64,000 bases of DNA from Hemileia vastatrix (taxonomy: Eukaryota; Basidiomycota; Pucciniomycetes; Pucciniales; Zaghouaniaceae), in assembly GCA_030280995.1 (NCBI GenBank), contig JASXTE010000011.1:20889817-20953816 (forward strand). The letters are read 5' to 3'. Both the position numbers and the translations under genes were made by a program. Position 1 is the first letter of the stretch. Each line of letters starts with the position of its first letter. Shown here piece by piece: positions 23,377 through 36,080 of this stretch. The notes under the pieces are model-generated. The model ran no database searches. It saw nothing but the letters and a program-made list of their open reading frames with translations, and was not told the origin of the DNA.

Positions 23377-24651
23377 AAATTTAAAAAGACAAAAAATATC
23401 TTTATTGATTGAAACACCACCAGATAATCAAAATTTTCATAATATGAGTTTAAATTATTATTTTATAGCTGGGAAGCCCCCGAAAAGAATTTTTCATCTC
23501 AATAAAAATTTACCTGAAGTTCTTCCTCACTAATTATCTTCTTTCTTTTATTCTATCTATACATTTTATCATACTATTCTGTGATTTTCAGGAGACTCTA
23601 ATGAATGGCAACAACTGTATAGTCAGGGAGAAATAGAAATCTGTTCCAATATCCCAAGTAGTCCTTGTGACAGTACAAGTTTTTTTCCCTACACTACTTC
23701 AACACAAAATATAACAGAAACTCTTTCCACTTCATTTTATGCTTTTTTTATCTCTGATCTTCAGCATGGAATCTTCCTTGCAAGAGCCAGTGGAAGAAGC
23801 TTTTTTCTAAGATATTTCATTTTTTTAATTATTTAGAATTAATACATTACATACCATTATATTTCTTGTTAGATATATTATCAAACATTAGGACCATGCA
23901 TATTAAACATGCAAACTCTTGCCATACCCAATAGAGAAGAATGAAGCTTCATATTAAAATCAAATAGGAGTACTCTATAGGTGGTTTCCTGGTCAGAGGG
24001 AGAGTCTCAGACTTGGTCAGTTCACACTGAAATATATTTAGAAGAAGAGGCCACAAAAGGCCAAAAGCAGGATTCAAAATTTTTTTTTGTAATTAACTTA
24101 TTTACCAAGGACTATGACTAATATTATATCTATTTAGATTTCAAATTTCCATACAAATATTCTGGAAAAAAAAAATTTAAGGACCCACAAGCAGAAGTAC
24201 TTTTTATGAATCTGAAGTGTGTTTCAGAGACAGAAATATAAATTTATAGGAAATCTGAAATATTTCTATTATTATGTAAATCAAAAGAATTTAGCATACT
24301 TTCTGAAAAACTAGATGAAAGGTTTATTGATTTTCAGAGTAAGTGCTTGCTTATGAGCTCCAGGTCTTTTAATGTTGAGAGGAGGATTATTGTTGATAGA
24401 CTGGAGGGATATAAGTGAGAAAAAAGTCCTTTTGACTCACCAAAAGTCTTTTTTTCTTCATATTATCATCTAAACTTATCAGAAGTATAGAAGCAAGATC
24501 TCCAAATTGGGAAAGAAATCAATATTATTAGTATTATTGATTAAATTCAAACATTAATGGTAAGTTTTGAAAATACTAGTGAATAGGGATAGGCTATACA
24601 AAAAAATTCATTTTCAAATCTCCACCCAGGATTGGTAAAATGATGTACATA

Positions 24652-24901
24652 CACTATGCAATATAGGGGGTGGACTTGCTAGCAAGTCCTCAACCTGAAC
24701 TCAGATGAAACTCAGACTGAACTCATACTGAACCCATACTGAACTCTACTTGAACACCCACCTAAAACTGTTCTGCTGAGTGGTGTTCATCCCTTATTGT
24801 ATGGTTCCTTTATAAATAGATCAATGTGTGTTCAATCTGGGGTGAGTTTGGGTCCAAGGTTGCAGACTCGCTAGAAAGTTCGCCCCCCATATTGTGTGGT
24901 G
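24652..24901. mobile_element. MITE family P1, copy C
   Basis: The 250-bp copy has the same ends as copy A and target duplication ATA (24649-24651, 24902-24904). Its left palindrome is intact and its right one carries substitutions. It sits directly beside the tandem repeat at 24945-25290. Confidence 0.85.
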
Positions 24902-24944
24902 ATATTTAATGTATTACTGAAAAACAAATCTGAGAAAAGATTTT

Positions 24945-25290
24945 GTGATGTGAGGAGTGAATGATGTATTGCCAAAAAAATATTCCAAGAAAAGATTTTT
25001 TGATGTGGGGAGTGGATGATGAAATACAAAAAATGAATATTTAAAAAAAGATATTTTCTGATATTGGGAGTAGATGATGTATTTCTGAGAAAATATTTTG
25101 TGATGTGGGGAGTGGATGATGAGTTACAAAAAATGAATATTTACAAAGAGATATTTTGTGCTGCAGGGAGTGGATGATGTATTTCCAAAAAAATATTTTA
25201 AGAAAAGATTTTGTGATGTGGGGAGTAGATGATGAATTACAATAATGAATTTTACAAGAAGATATTTTGTGATGTAGGAAATGGAATTTA
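24945..25290. repeat. Minisatellite, about 55-bp period
   Basis: Seven diverged starts of TGATGTGGGGAGTGGATGATG lie near 24945, 25001, 25059, 25101, 25159, 25214 and 25269. They alternate between a TATTTCC- and a TTACAAAAAATGAAT-type filler, so the array may be a decayed higher-order dimer of about 110-115 bp. Confidence 0.7.
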
Positions 25291-27049
25291 TATATCAAAA
25301 GGGATGAAACGTTACTGGGTTTTTAAAAAAAATTACTGAATGAATTATGGTCAAATTCTGAACAAGTTCTGGAAAATTTCTGTGTGAGTACTTTTTGCAC
25401 TGTGGACCTACTTGCATTTCTCCCTTATTTTTCCTGGTGAGAGTCTTGAGGAATTTCAGATATACTGAGTTCAATAAGTAACCACAAGGAGACATAATAG
25501 TTTAAAAAAAATCTCAAATTATTTAGCTGATTCCCTTGATGTGCATTAAACCACTTATCTGTTATCCAATATCCCCTATATAAAACAGCCACACTACCTC
25601 CAATCTTCACAACTCAAATTCAACCAACTTCATCATGGAGATCTCTCCCTCAATCATAACCTGAAAAAAAAAATTCCTCTAATTTACTTTAGTTTCTTCA
25701 ATACAGCTATTCTGCATTCCAATACCCATTATCTCAAACCAATTACCTATTAACAACTTTTCCAGACTAAATTTATCTATATATTATTATTCTGTGGTTT
25801 TTGACCTATCTCTAATTTCTGTAATTTGCACTGGAATACTAACTGACCCTAACTGAATCTACATTCAATACAAAATGTTTTTTTAAGCTAGCCAAATCCC
25901 AAACTAAAACTTTCATATCACACCAGATCCCACACTGGTTCCTGATTCCACATTGAATCCCATGTGGAGCATGGGCCACATATGATTTTTACCAAGTAAA
26001 AATTTGTGCCCCTAAAGCTCCTTAAAAATCCCTAGTAACCATTACTGATTCCTATTCAATCCCCAGAATCATTATCAATTCTTCTTCTTCACCACAGCCA
26101 TCCTTACCTCTGATCTTTGAATCAAACTTTTTTGGGAAGTTTTCAAAAAAATCCCCCTAATCCCATTCCACCAAGTCTGAAATTCTGTTTAATAAGTTCT
26201 GAAGATGCTCCACCAGATGGCCACTTGGTTTTTTTCACTTTCTGTTGATTTAGACTCACTCAGGACATGGTAACTTTTTATGGAAAAAACTGAGAGAATA
26301 TTTAAAAACTAAATTGGATAAGTTTTTTAATTTTTTCGGAAATCAAGTTGTTTACAGCTTTTTTCATATCATCAATCACCTCCAAACTCCTTCTTTATAA
26401 AATGATTAACTCCACACCCCATTTCTTTCTTGAATTTCAGCTTATAAACTCCAAGACCTGAATTTTGTCCTTTAAATTGGCACAATAGTACCACAAAAAA
26501 TAAAAAATAAAAATAATTGAATCAGAGAGATAAGAAATCATTTATTAATAACCCTTGAAAGTGAAAAATCAAAAAATCTAATCAGATTATGTAGCACCAT
26601 AAAAACATTTTACTACAGAGTGAGATTAAAGAAAAAATGTATTAAAATAAGAAGTTAACTACATATTAAAATGAATACCACATTAATTCTGTAATCCTAA
26701 ATTTCAATTTCTTTGTGTGCACTCTAACTACCCATATCAATCATTTTTCCCATCAATTCTGGTAGCATAGCTCTAGGATTATGCAGGTAAAATTTTCAGA
26801 AGCTATGAGCAGGAAAGAAAGCTATCAGTGGTGTTAGAAAAAAATAGCATATATGTCAGTGAAACACCCCACAAAATTGGTACCAAGTAAGTCATTCATA
26901 TTTGAAGTACACCTGCTTAGGAAATGTGTCTTCAACACTATGTCAATACCTCAACCCACCCTTTTTTGGGTACATATATGCCTTTCACAGAATACATACT
27001 CTTATTATGATTAGTCAGTACCTGGTGCACACAAATATATATCTTAGCA
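25291..27049. promoter_or_regulatory. No gene; promoter-like TATA segment near 25575
   Basis: CCTATATAAAACAGCCAC at about 25573-25590 is followed by a pyrimidine-rich leader and an ATG that stops after nine codons. This looks like a promoter or LTR relic without a gene. The rest of the interval is AT-rich with nothing recognisable. Confidence 0.3.
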
Positions 27050-27178
27050 CAAAAATAGGGAGTATTTGACTGCATGTTTGATACACCTAACTCCAAGTCT
27101 GAAATTTAGCATGGGATATTGCAGTGAATTTTTGAAGCTGAAGTCTTCCAGTGATGTATGCTAATTCCTGCGACCCCC
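27050..27178. repeat. Second copy of the 3350-3486 repeat end
   Basis: It matches 3350-3486 through AGTATTTGAC, CATGTTTGATA and CCAAGTCTGA and ends at ACCCCCTAATGA. No partner left end was found. From 27180 to 29809 I see no gene in either strand. Confidence 0.5.
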
Positions 27179-29809
27179 TAATGAATCATATTTTAAAGCT
27201 AAAAAGGCTGAAGAGACAGAATAATTTTTAATCTGGATGTTTCTTCCCCAAAATCAATTTATGCAGATCTAGTGAAAAAGCTACCCCATAACTATCAGTT
27301 AAAGTTTCCCTTTGAGCTGGCAGGAATTTATTTAACCACATTGGATCATAAAAGACAAGTGGTATGTTCTTAGGTTATTTTTGAAATAATATTTCTTTTT
27401 ATTTAATTTTTAACTCAGATATGAACATGAAATTTATGTACTTTCCTTCATTCTAATAATTCCTTTGCATTTCAGCATCCAGTCAAAAAAAAGATATTTG
27501 AAGATTCAGCACAATATGGAAAGTGTTTTACAGGATAAAAGTTTGGTTTTGCATGATACTCATTGTCACTATGAGACTACTGGAAAGAGATAGTGTCTCT
27601 GTGGAATTGGGGGACTTTCTGGTTGACATAAAACTGAAATTGTGCATCATGTAACTGAATTATAAAATGGAAAGTAATTTTTTTCCTTTTTTTTCAATGA
27701 AGATTACTTACTCTATTAAAATCCCTTTGTATAACTGTCTTTTCTTGATCCTACTCATATTCTCTTTACATTTTTTCTCATTTTGATAACATTAAGCCCT
27801 CACAGAATGGATGTAGTTATCATAAGCCAGTTGAAAAAGGCCAAGTCTTTTTGTGTAAGGGTTATTGACACTCATGAATTTATAAGCTCCTCCAAGTAGT
27901 GATTCACAAAACATCCATATAGCACTAATTTGGCATGCTTCATTGTGCAGGGAATTAGGTTGCCTCAAAAGTTGAGTTCCCAGAAATAGATACCAAGTTT
28001 TGCTAAAGATGTAGAAACATATCATTGAAAAAACTCAGATATATGAATAACACCAGCACCAATCACTGTGGGAGAAAATTTGCCATGTTTGCATTTTGGG
28101 TGGCTATATCTTGCAATGAAATGTGACACAATGCAGGAGCCCAAATCATGCACAAGTTGTGTGACATGAAATCATAAAACTATCCTGCAGTACCTACATC
28201 ACACACAGGCTGAACCACCCAATTATCCCCCCCTGCAAGCAAAATGCATGACATGTGTGAGAACAGGTGTCTTGTTTTATTACATGACATGATGTCTTGT
28301 TTTTCAGGAAAGATTTCCAGCCTTAAAGCAAATGTGACACAGGTTTTCCTGCAGAGAATACTTTTATGGCAATTTTCCATGTCTTTCGGTGCTTTATTTT
28401 CTTACAATGCAATGATTTTTGCAGAATTCACCTCATTCATTGTATTTTTGATTTGTGCAACCGAAGAAAAGCTTTGGGAAAAATCTCTTTTTTCATTTTC
28501 ACCTGGGGCTTGTGGAACTGGATGAGTTTTTAAAAGGTCTCACTAAAGTCAAGATGAAAATAAAAGGTATCCTTATGGTCATGAAGTACTGTTAGTAGGG
28601 GAAGACACATTTTCAATTTATTTATTTAGTCTTCTCTTTTAAAATCCTTCAGGCATATCTTCTGTGACCATTCGTAAGGGATTCCTCTTTGAAGTAGAGG
28701 CTGGTGAATCAGATAGATGCAACACTTTCTTCTTGTTACAATCCCGGGACAATTTAGGATTCTTTGTTGACTAATGCAGGGGACAGACAGCTGGAATCAA
28801 GGTGGAGGTAGAAGGTGATTCATTACTTTTTTTCACGGATTTTTTAACTTTTAATAAATCATTTCTTTATTAAAACTGTGATTTTAATTATGGTTTAATA
28901 AAATTCTGGTTTTTATTTAATTTTATTAAATTCTATTTATATTCATTTAAACTCTCAATTTTTCTTTTCACGTTTTAATTTATCTCTCACAAATTAATTA
29001 ATTTAACTTTGCTTTATTTCATTTATTAATTTTAATTGCACTTTAATTTTATTATTGGTTTTATCAATTATTTTTGTTGAATTCATCAAATTCATGTTTT
29101 ATTTACTCATTAGTATAAAATGTGTTCTTTGTTCTTATTTGAGTAATTCATTTGACTTTTAATCTCATTAAAATTTAAATCATTATTTTTATTTAAATTA
29201 ATCATATAATAGTGAATTTTAAATAAAAATAAAGATTTTCATAAGCTGTTCAACGGGAGGATTAACAGTTTTATTTAAATTATATTGTTGAAGCCTTTAT
29301 ATTTACTTTCTATTCATCTAAATTATCATGTACTTCATCTCATATCAATAAAACCTTACCTTATCCATCGTACAAGCCGACATACTTGGTCATACCCTAG
29401 TCCTTGTGACAATGCTGTGACTCGTAGTAGAATACAAATATATTCATTTGATGTTTAAAATATTTAATGGTCAATTTATCAAGATAACGACAGTACTGTT
29501 ATTTTTTTTTAATTTTTAATGTAAATTTAGTTTTCAGCTTGATATGTAAGTCATTCCTCTCAAAGGGATTTTTCATGGAAAATTTTAATTTTAATTTATT
29601 TTTTTTCTTGAAAAAATGATTATTTTATTTTATTTTTTTCCTATTTTCTTACAATTCATTTTTTTTGAAAAAATAAATTATCATGGTTGCAAATGATTTG
29701 TCTTACACTTATTTTTCTTGCACTTACTTTTCTGACCATATGTCCCTCCCAAAATTATCCACAACTGCGCATGGATATCCCCATCGGTGATATCTTACTT
29801 GGTGCGTTG

Positions 29810-31597
29810 TAATGCCATAGCTGCTCATTTCTTTCTCTTTCATTAACTTTGATTTCAATTTTTTCAATTTTTTTTTTTTTTTGAAATTGACCAGATAAGC
29901 AACACACCGTTCATCAGAGAGGGAAAATAATACATTTTAATTATCAGAAAGGGGGAAATAATACATTTTAAAGGTACCCCCTTCCCCTTTTGAGAGTCAC
30001 GTATCCCAAGAAAATAGACTAAGATGAAAGAAAGGGAGCTATAAATCCAATAGAATAGCATTCTTTTTTAATAAAATTTACATAATAAAAATACCCAACG
30101 TCCGGCCACTTTTGTCACGATCATCATCATCATGACCTACCTACATATCCACTCACATCACTCAATATCTTTCGAGCTTCACCTTTAGTTTGACCCACCA
30201 CATTTTCCAAGTCTTCAACTTGACTGACTAACTCGTCACTCACTTCTTCAATCCACTGTAAGCTACTTAAATGTAAATTTAAGATTTTCCCAATTTGAAC
30301 GACTGGATCTTCGCCTGAAGCACCTGAACCTGATCCATCACCTTCGGTCCAAGTATTGACTTCATTGATTATCGAGCTTAAGGAACTTGACATTTCATTC
30401 AATTGATTGGTCACTAGTTCAGTAGTCTGATATGCCTCAGACCGAATCCTGTCAGAGTTCCGAGTCATTGTCATGGGTGTGGTCAAATTTGATAATATAG
30501 ACTCGTAATCTGTTAAAGCAGAAGCTAGTTCTGTTTGTTGAGACTCAAAGTAGTCAAGAGATTCCGTAATTGAAGCCTGTATGTGATCAGTGTGACGATA
30601 CTGCTCATAGAGTTTTTCAATCTGGACAATAGGGTGGATCAAAATCATATTATTATCTCAGATTGAATTACTTTCAAGGCACATGGCCATTTTGTTTTTA
30701 GAAACAGTAGTGTTAAAAGAAAGGACAACTGACTTGATCACCATTTGTAATCAAACTGACATCCCAGGCTTTGATCTCGTTGGCCAATTTTTGAAACTCT
30801 TGGACTTTTGAATTTAATTCTGTAGACCACCGATTCGTAAGATCCTCCAAACTACGACCTCGCAATAGAGACGGTAAAACTAACGGCTTATTAGTCGCCG
30901 GTTGCTTCGAGATTGTTGGGTTCCGGTTTGGTTGAAGAGGTGCCCCAGCGAGGGGAGAGGATTTAGCAGGAGCGGTTGACTTGAGAGCACCAAACTGAGA
31001 GGGAGTAGTGGCGGAAGTAGTAAGACCGATTCCAGTAGAGGTATTCGGTGTTAAGGAAGAAGCGACAGTGGAGGAAGCATTAGAAGCAGCAGTTGTTGCT
31101 GCCATGGTAGAGGAAGTAGGAAGTAGGGTATTTGAGGTGGACGTAGCAGTAGCAGGAGATTGAGAGGTAGGTTTATTCAACGAACCAAAGGAAGACGAGA
31201 ACGGTGACGAACCAGAAAACAAGGAAGATTGTGGCTTGGGGGCAGGAGTGGAATTTGAAGAAGAGCCAAAGAGAGCAGGAGAGTTAGATTGAGATTGAGG
31301 AGAGGAAGAAAAGAGATTTGAGTTGGAGGAAGAAGAAGTTGTTGTTGTTGTTGATTGATTGTTTAGAGAGGGAGGATTGTTAGGAAACATATTTGAAACT
31401 GGAATATACAAACAAATTATAAGACCCTATTAATGACCAAGAGAACATTGGGAAGAAAAGAAACGACTAGCATGAGGACATCGTTGGCAGAATGAACACT
31501 CTGGAATTCTAGAATTGAGTCATTACCCAAGCTTTGAAGTTGTCAGCTGGAAAGAAAAAATAGCTGGCAAATCATTTAGGATAGCAACAAGTAAAAA
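29810..31597. repeat. Segmental duplication, copy 2 (nucleoporin locus)
   Basis: Near-identical to 8496-10287. The downstream flank has a short internal duplication near 29930-29970, and the Ser-rich coding part has lost a few codons. Upstream, similarity ends at 31597, exactly where the Copia 3' LTR begins. Confidence 0.9.
30130..31481 (-). CDS. NSP1: Nsp1/Nup62-type FG nucleoporin, copy 2
   Basis: Same structure as the gene at 8797-10171: exons 31481-31472, 31398-30734 and 30621-30130, giving 388 aa. The frame is fully open and the Nsp1_C coiled coil is intact. Differences include loss of a Gln/Ser-rich heptad, QTETNRP to KQPATNKP, and GGAGKM to GEARKI. The donor of the 10-nt first exon is GCTAGT instead of GTTAGT, so splicing must use a GC donor or the start must shift to the internal ATG at 31390. 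Only about 115 bp of the native upstream region remains before a Copia LTR, so transcription may be LTR-driven or lost. Either a recent functional duplicate or a haplotype placed twice by assembly. Confidence 0.8.
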
Positions 31598-31951
31598 CAG
31601 CACATATATTAAATAAACAAGACTAAATACTCTAGGAAAATACAAAGGGAGACGCATGCAGATAAGAATAAATAACAAAGGGAAGCCTGATGTATGAAGA
31701 TATTACTTTTTGCTGGTAACATTGGAGATAGAGAAAAGTGTAGGGCAAAGGGCAAAAGAAGAGTAGGAAGAAAGTACAAAGGGGACTCATATGTTAACAA
31801 ATGTAAATAGTGTAGATTGCTGTAACCCAGCGAGGCAAGACTTATGGAATGGTATTTTTGGATTACTCGTCATTGCTCATTTATTACTTAGGTGTTAAGT
31901 TTATATAAAAGTTTAAAAAGTACTTTGGCACAGTTGAGTATGCTATAACAT
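31598..31951 (-). repeat. Putative Copia 3' LTR
   Basis: On the minus strand a purine/G run (GGGGGGGTGGA) is followed by TGTTATAGCATACTC, a typical polypurine tract and LTR start. The other edge is inferred from the point where the nucleoporin duplication stops; a clean CA end is not visible. A plus-strand purine run occupies 31985-32045. Confidence 0.45.
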
Positions 31952-34184
31952 CCACCCCCCCGACAAGTCGCAGTACGTGCTGTGTGGAGGAAGAGAGAAA
32001 GAAAAAAGAAGGAAGGGAAAGAAAGAAAGAAAAGAGAGAAAAAAATTATCTAAGCCCTAAGAAAACACATGCTCTATCATGTAATATCAGTCCTAAATCT
32101 CTTGTAAATATATCTGCTAATTGTCTACTCATATCAACCCAAGATAACTCTGCATTTTTTTATAGCTGTTCATTTACATAAAAGAAATCTGGCTCAACAT
32201 GTTACATTCTCTTGTTAGAAGATTGGTCTTTAGCAATTTGAATGGTTGCCTGATTATCACATTAACTGAAGTGGGGCTTTGACGTTAATTAACTCTTGAA
32301 GGAGGTTCTTGATCCATATGCAAAGTCTGGTGGCTGAGCTGAGTGCCATCAATTCTGCATGACTTGTTGAGGTGACAACACAGGACATCCTTTTTGAGTT
32401 CCAAAAAATCAGGGACCCACAAGGGAGGATTGCTATTCCACCTCCCCAGTTCAAATCAGAGTAAGCTTCAAGTTTTTTTGAGATATTAAATGTTAGGCCC
32501 AGGAGCAGTTTCTTGATCTGGGTCCTGGAAAGATGTCCTAATAAGGGATGTAGTGCCATCCGGTGTTCCACTTGTTGGCACTTGGTGAAGCATGATAGCA
32601 GATTCACTGTAAATGAAATATCAGGGCAGAAACCAGTGGCAATATAACTAAGGGAGCCAATGACGGACAGGTATTTGGTGGCATTTAGGGGTTTTGCATT
32701 TCTGGCAGATGTTTGTAGGTGACAGTTTTGTGCTAGGGGAGTAACCCTGTCAATAATGATGTCATTGTATGTTGAAAGCATTTAGTCAATTAAGTGCGTT
32801 TGATTCAGTAGAAAACCTTATTTTGTTCTCAGGATGGAGATACTGATAATGGAATCTATTGGTAGTTCCCAATTGATTGTAAGACTTCTTTTAGGGTTCA
32901 TCTCCAGCTCCCATAATGAGTTTGTTGAATTGGCAGTGACTAGACTATCATTGACACGAATCCAAATGAAAGTTTGCATGTTTGGTTTTTGGAGGACATA
33001 AACAATGTTGAAATATTTTAAGACTTCCTATCCAGCTTTTGTCAGTGTTTGACTGAGGTGCTGCCACTTGCATCTTGCCACCTGAAATGTGCCATAAAAA
33101 GCTTTTTTTAATTTCCACAAAAAGTTGTCATTGAGCTTGAAACCAGGTGGATACTTCCCCCAAATGTCTTTTGTGATTGGGCTATGGAGGTAAGCAGCTG
33201 TCACATCAAAACAGTGGCCTGGCCAATTGTTGATGGGCACAATAGTTAAGATGAGGCATTGTGACATGAAGGTGGTGGTTGGCACAAATTATTTGGTAAA
33301 ATCAACTCCCAGTACTTGCATGAAACCCTTCACAATGTATTGGGCCTTCCTCTTTGTAATGATGTTTTGTGAGTCTCTTTTCTCCACAAAGACCCAACAT
33401 TCATCTAAAACTCTTGTGCCTACTGGTGGTTTTGATTGTTCCAAAACTTTCATGTTGGACAGGTTCTCCATCTCCTGCTCACATGCATCTTTACAGAGAG
33501 CTGCATCTTTTGACCTCATTGCTTCACAATATGTCCTTGTTACAGGCAGGGAAAAGAAACCAGAGCTCTTGTTGATGGAGAATGTAAGCTTTTCCTGTTC
33601 ATCAAATGTAGACTCTTTTGTGAAATTTCCAAGTTTCATATCTTGAGTTGGTTCCATACTGGCTTTGTTCATTATGTGAGGGATTGACATTTTGTTAGGG
33701 TTTTTGTTGGTTAGGGGTTGAGAAGTCTGCCCATGCTGAGGAAAAAAATATATTTCTTCTATGTCCCAGAAAAACCAGCTTTTGGATCCCTGTAGGTAGC
33801 CAACAACCAGGCGGAATCTAGTTCTAGCATCTAGCTTCCTATATTTTTCTTTTAGGATGTGAATATATGCATTCTCACAAAACATTTTTCAGAAGATCAA
33901 GCTGAGTTTTGACATTGAACATTTGCTTCATATGGGGTCATTATCTTTGAAGTTGTATTAGGAATTCTGTTTAGGATAAAAGCCACCCATCAATATGTCA
34001 AATCCCAGATTAACTTAGGGAGATTTCTTTTGTATAAGACTGTTTGGCCCATATCCTCAATTCTTTGGTTGTACTGTTCCACTCAACCATTCTGTGCATG
34101 GAAGTACAATAAGGTCAACTCATGTACAATTGCTTTTTCCTCAAAGAAACAGGCTAACTTTTTATTTTTGGATTTCACACCATT
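31952..34184 (-). pseudogene. Copia pol, 3' part (integrase core end, RT, RNase H)
   Basis: Minus-strand order from 34184: the integrase continues with NGVKSKNKK, HAQNGWVEQ and ILNRIPNTTS. Its C-terminal part lies at 33885-33650. The Copia RT starts at 33560 (MRSKDAALCKDACEQEM, VGTRVLDECWVF, KAQYIVKGF) and continues at 33285-33028 (FDVTAAYLHSPI, YPPGF, KKAFYG). RT end and RNase H lie at 32781-32060 (YLSVIGSLSYIA, WNSKRMSCVVTSTSHAEL, DNQATIQIAK, QLADIFTRDLG). Several stops and frameshifts make it inactive. It joins the 48730-49647 part once the Gypsy insertion is removed. Confidence 0.85.
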
Positions 34185-34189
34185 GTCTG

Positions 34190-34981
34190 TGCCACCAGGC
34201 AACCTACGCACAGGGTCGAGGGTGATCCAAAGTAAGTGAGATAAGAAGAAAGAGAGAAATTATGACTTCAAAGCACAGAGGACTACTTCAAGGAAGTGAT
34301 TAAAAGATAGATAGAAGTAACTAACACTGTTTTGAGATAATCTTTGAGGAATAATTAATGTATATGTTAAGGACACTAACTATCATAGTAAATCTCACAA
34401 AGGGCTACAACTCAATAATCAAAGGGAAAGATTTATGGATTTAGGATTTAATGAAATTGATTATTAAGTAAGAAAAGGACAAATATAACAATAGCCTAAT
34501 AAGAGTTTGACTACTATCACAAATATATTATAATTTAATTCTGAAGAACATCAAAGAAAATTAACCCCCCTTTAAATATCCTATTCCTCCTCCCACTGAC
34601 CCATTAATCAACCAGCCATCCTATACCCACAGACCCATCTAATCCACCATAGTTCCCATTTACCAGCCATCTAACCTTATAAACCTTCTGTACTGCTCCT
34701 GCTTCACAGACCTCCTAATTTACCCTCAGATGCACAATTACCCCCCGTTCCAATATTGCCTTGATCTTAGCGCTAGATTGCGGGCACATTGCCTACAATT
34801 GAAAAATATAAGTGTCTTTACCATTAGTGTACCTTTAAGGTTTGGACAGCACAGATGATTCAAGAACACAATAGAATGCAACATCCCCAAGGTTGCTTTA
34901 CACAGATTGCTTGTGGAGTTAGAGCTTGAATGGTGGGGTAATTGAGATGCTTTTACTTTGAGTGTCACATAGGGTGTGACA
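34190..34981 (-). repeat. Gypsy 3' LTR
   Basis: On the minus strand it starts TGTCACACCC and ends GGTGGCA next to the target duplication. It matches 47933-48724 and the LTR at 60363-61174 along their length. Confidence 0.85.
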
Positions 34982-35092
34982 GATTCCTGGGTATAAAACG
35001 CAAGCTCCATTGAGCGTGGGAATACTTCATTACAAAACTTTTCCATCATCTCTTGTACCTATTTTGATTTAGATTCATTATTTTTAAAATTA

Positions 35093-36080
35093 ATGCCTGA
35101 AAACACCAACCCTACCCCTACTCCTCACCCTCAAGCTGATGGGAGAATTCCCACCTGCCAATTTAAAACTCCATGCATGGCCTGTGTGGCCATGGATTAT
35201 TTTTTCATGGAGAGTATGGCATCACTATGTCCTTGCAAGAAGTGTGAGTTTTTTCAATGGCTTCAAGTAGCTTGTAATGCATTGGCTCTTAATGATAATT
35301 CAGAGACCTTTACAACAACTAAATTTTGGTCAATTTCCAACACAAAGGTTGTCATTGAAGATATCTGGGACGTGCCTTCCAACAGTGATTCAGCCGTGGA
35401 TGAATTGGAGGGTGGTTTGAGTCAAGAGGAGAGGATAGAAATATCTGATTGGGCTATGGATGTAGCTTCAGGGAAACGTCAGATGGTGGATGAGGATGAA
35501 GACATGGTTGTTGAGGCTACTTTAGAGCAAGTAGGGAATGAAGCCACCACATCTAAAAAACAACAACTGATCATCAAGGATGACAATGAGGATGAAGTAG
35601 AGATAGTAGAGAAGGAACCTTTATTTCTTGAAGTAGACCCTGATTTAGGAGTAAGTGAATAAATTTAAATTGTCTTACTTTGATGGGTAACCAAATTTTG
35701 TTTTTAGAGAGTGGAGACCACAGAAGAGGTACCCATAGAATAAACCAGTGGGCCAATCCCTGAGGTTCCTACAAAAGTTAAAATACCGATTGAGAGTGTT
35801 CCATCAAAAATTGAGGATTCAAATTTAGAATTTGAAGTTTTGGATCAATTATGGTCCAAGAAACCCAGTTGAGCTTTTTGAATGACATTTGTCGAGGATT
35901 TATGTGAAGAACTTGGGAATATTGTTGATTCGGCTTTGTATGATATAGCCAAGGAATTGTTAGAAATTGGAGAGGTGGTTTTTGCTGAAGGTGATGAGGT
36001 GTTTGAAAGGAGTTGAAAAGGAATTTGTCTAGTAATGGAGAAGATGAAGGATTTGATTCAAAATAAAATAGAAGAAAGAA
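35093..36080 (+). pseudogene. Spliced antisense gene within the Gypsy 3' region
   Basis: On the strand opposite to gag-pol a 186-codon exon (35093-35650) ends at a GTAAGT donor. The acceptor at 35706-35707 (TTTTTAG) joins it in phase 0 to a second exon that reads RVETTEEVPIE, then one stop, then continues protein-like (FEVLDQLWSKKPS, VEDLCEELGNIVDSALYDIA, ELLEIGEVVFAEGDEVFE) to about 36080 with a few stops. Exon 1 has a Pro/Thr start, a Cys cluster (CQFKTPCMAC, CPCKKC) and an acidic tail with the basic patch TSKKQQ. I recognise no family. Either an additional antisense gene of the retroelement or a captured host gene; it is now broken. Transcription would have to start in or near the LTR. From 36081 to 36438 no gene is visible. 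Confidence 0.5.

Noticed and set aside
28180..28525. Overlapping short frames on both strands
   Set aside because: No recognisable domain, no splice structure, and located in gene-free AT-rich DNA.
33227..33646. Plus-strand frame of 139 codons
   Set aside because: Antisense shadow of the Copia RT region on the minus strand.
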